Shown here one piece after another: positions 5,410 through 6,023 of a stretch of 6,023 nt of DNA. This stretch comes from Burkholderiales bacterium (GTDB lineage Bacteria; Pseudomonadota; Gammaproteobacteria; Burkholderiales; SG8-39), in assembly GCA_016649475.1 (NCBI GenBank), contig JAENXP010000171.1, forward strand, positions 1 through 6,023, read 5' to 3'. Numbering within the stretch: position 1 is the stretch's first letter; every line of letters begins with the position of its first letter. The translations under genes were made by a program, and so were the position numbers. The notes below the pieces were generated by a model that was not told where the DNA came from, searched no databases, and worked only from the letters and a program-made list of their open reading frames with translations.

Positions 5410-6023
5410 CTACTGCGTTTCGTCGCTAAACCCTGCGCTCCAGTGCGAGCCGTCACAAAAAGGCTTGTTCCTGGACGCTCCGCAACGGCACAAGGTGTAG
5501 CGCTCCGTCGATGCGCCCCGCGCCCAGGATTGCTCAGGCAATTGAGCACCACCCGTGACCGCGTACGGACCATCCTTCGTTACCGTAATCGCCGCATCCC
5601 GCTGTTGATCGCCGCCCCCGACCTCGTCGAGCGTGTAACTCAGCGCCCCCGACGGACACCTGCGGATCGTCTCGATGATCGCCTCGACTGCGCCACCGGC
5701 AGGATCGATCCAGGGCTCGCTTTTGTACTTGAACACCGAGGCCAAGGCATCGGTACAGAGTCCCGCGTGGGCGCAGATCGACCGGTTGTCATGAATGACG
5801 ATGCCCTCGGCTGGGTAGCTGTCGCGCTTGTCGGCGCTCCCCTCGGCAAGCTTGGCACCGGAGAAACCGTTTTTTTGATGCGTGCCGTCACAGAACGGCT
5901 TGTTGGCCGAACCGCCGCAGCGGCAGAGCGCCATGACAGGCTTGGCTTCAATTCGGTCGCCTCGCCAGTCTCGGAGATCTTCGACACCCCTCACAAGATA
6001 GGGACCGTCAGGCGTGCATTCGA
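5410..6023 (-). CDS. CDGSH / Fer4_19 multi-cluster iron-sulfur protein, 5' end beyond window
   Basis: A soluble iron-sulfur protein with three probable clusters. Residue numbers here count from the GTG at 5994. The first CDGSH site is CRCGGSANKPFCDGTH (C24, C26, C35, H39). A middle divergent ferredoxin-like segment follows (Fer4_19 type, like E. coli YjdI), with ICAHAGLC (C74, C80) and RRCPSGAL (C113). The last site is CRCGASRNKPFCDGSH (C169, C171, C180, H184). CDGSH sites bind a redox-active 2Fe-2S cluster by three cysteines and one histidine. The GTG at 5994 is not the true start: the frame stays open to 6023 and reads ECTPDGPYLV before it, the conserved beginning of a CDGSH domain, mirrored by TVTKDGPYAV in the second copy. 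The real start is therefore outside. The specific role (redox, cluster transfer or sensing) is unknown. Confidence 0.9.
   Translation of the reverse strand, partial: ECTPDGPYLVRGVEDLRDWRGDRIEAKPVMALCRCGGSANKPFCDGTHQKNGFSGAKLAEGSADKRDSYPAEGIVIHDNRSICAHAGLCTDALASVFKYKSEPWIDPAGGAVEAIIETIRRCPSGALSYTLDEVGGGDQQRDAAITVTKDGPYAVTGGAQLPEQSWARGASTERYTLCRCGASRNKPFCDGSHWSAGFSDETQ

Overview
The window is GC-rich, tightly packed bacterial DNA with seven protein-coding genes. It looks like the Calvin-cycle locus of an autotrophic proteobacterium, most likely a beta- or gammaproteobacterial chemolithoautotroph (sulfur, iron or hydrogen oxidiser). The reasons are the form IA RuBisCO large and small subunits, whose residues match the non-carboxysomal IAq branch best, and the classic divergent cbbR regulator. 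The genus is not determinable from sequence inspection alone.

Left part (1-2965): on the minus strand cbbL is followed by cbbS, 31 bases apart, and transcription runs off the left edge about 20 bases after cbbS. All catalytic residues of CbbL that I checked are present. A 210-base divergent control region (1841-2050) separates cbbL from the LysR-type regulator cbbR on the plus strand. This region holds an AT-rich LysR-type operator ladder at the cbbR end. Towards cbbL it holds two inverted repeats, at or just downstream of a probable cbbL -10 element. CbbR is expected to sense Calvin-cycle metabolites and activate cbbLS while modulating its own gene.

Middle part (2966-4770, plus strand): a good sigma70-type promoter overlaps the cbbR stop codon. 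It drives a beta-hydroxyacid dehydrogenase of the tartronate semialdehyde/glyoxylate/3-hydroxyisobutyrate reductase family, and 34 bases later a NudC-type NAD(H) pyrophosphatase. The reductase could return RuBisCO's oxygenation product (through glycolate and glyoxylate) to glycerate. That link is inferred from position and family and is not proven.

Right part (4771-6023, minus strand): a small three-helix membrane protein of the DUF2784 family lies downstream of a multi-cluster iron-sulfur protein with the order CDGSH, Fer4_19-like, CDGSH. The iron-sulfur protein is truncated at the right edge. The 113 bases between the two carry a duplicated short dyad with a 42-base period. These two genes converge on nudC and have no evident functional tie to carbon fixation.

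I found no tRNA, rRNA, CRISPR array, insertion sequence or transposase. No wholly new system is evident. The points most worth a second look are the cbb control region, the reductase beside cbbR, the triple iron-sulfur architecture and the twin dyad.
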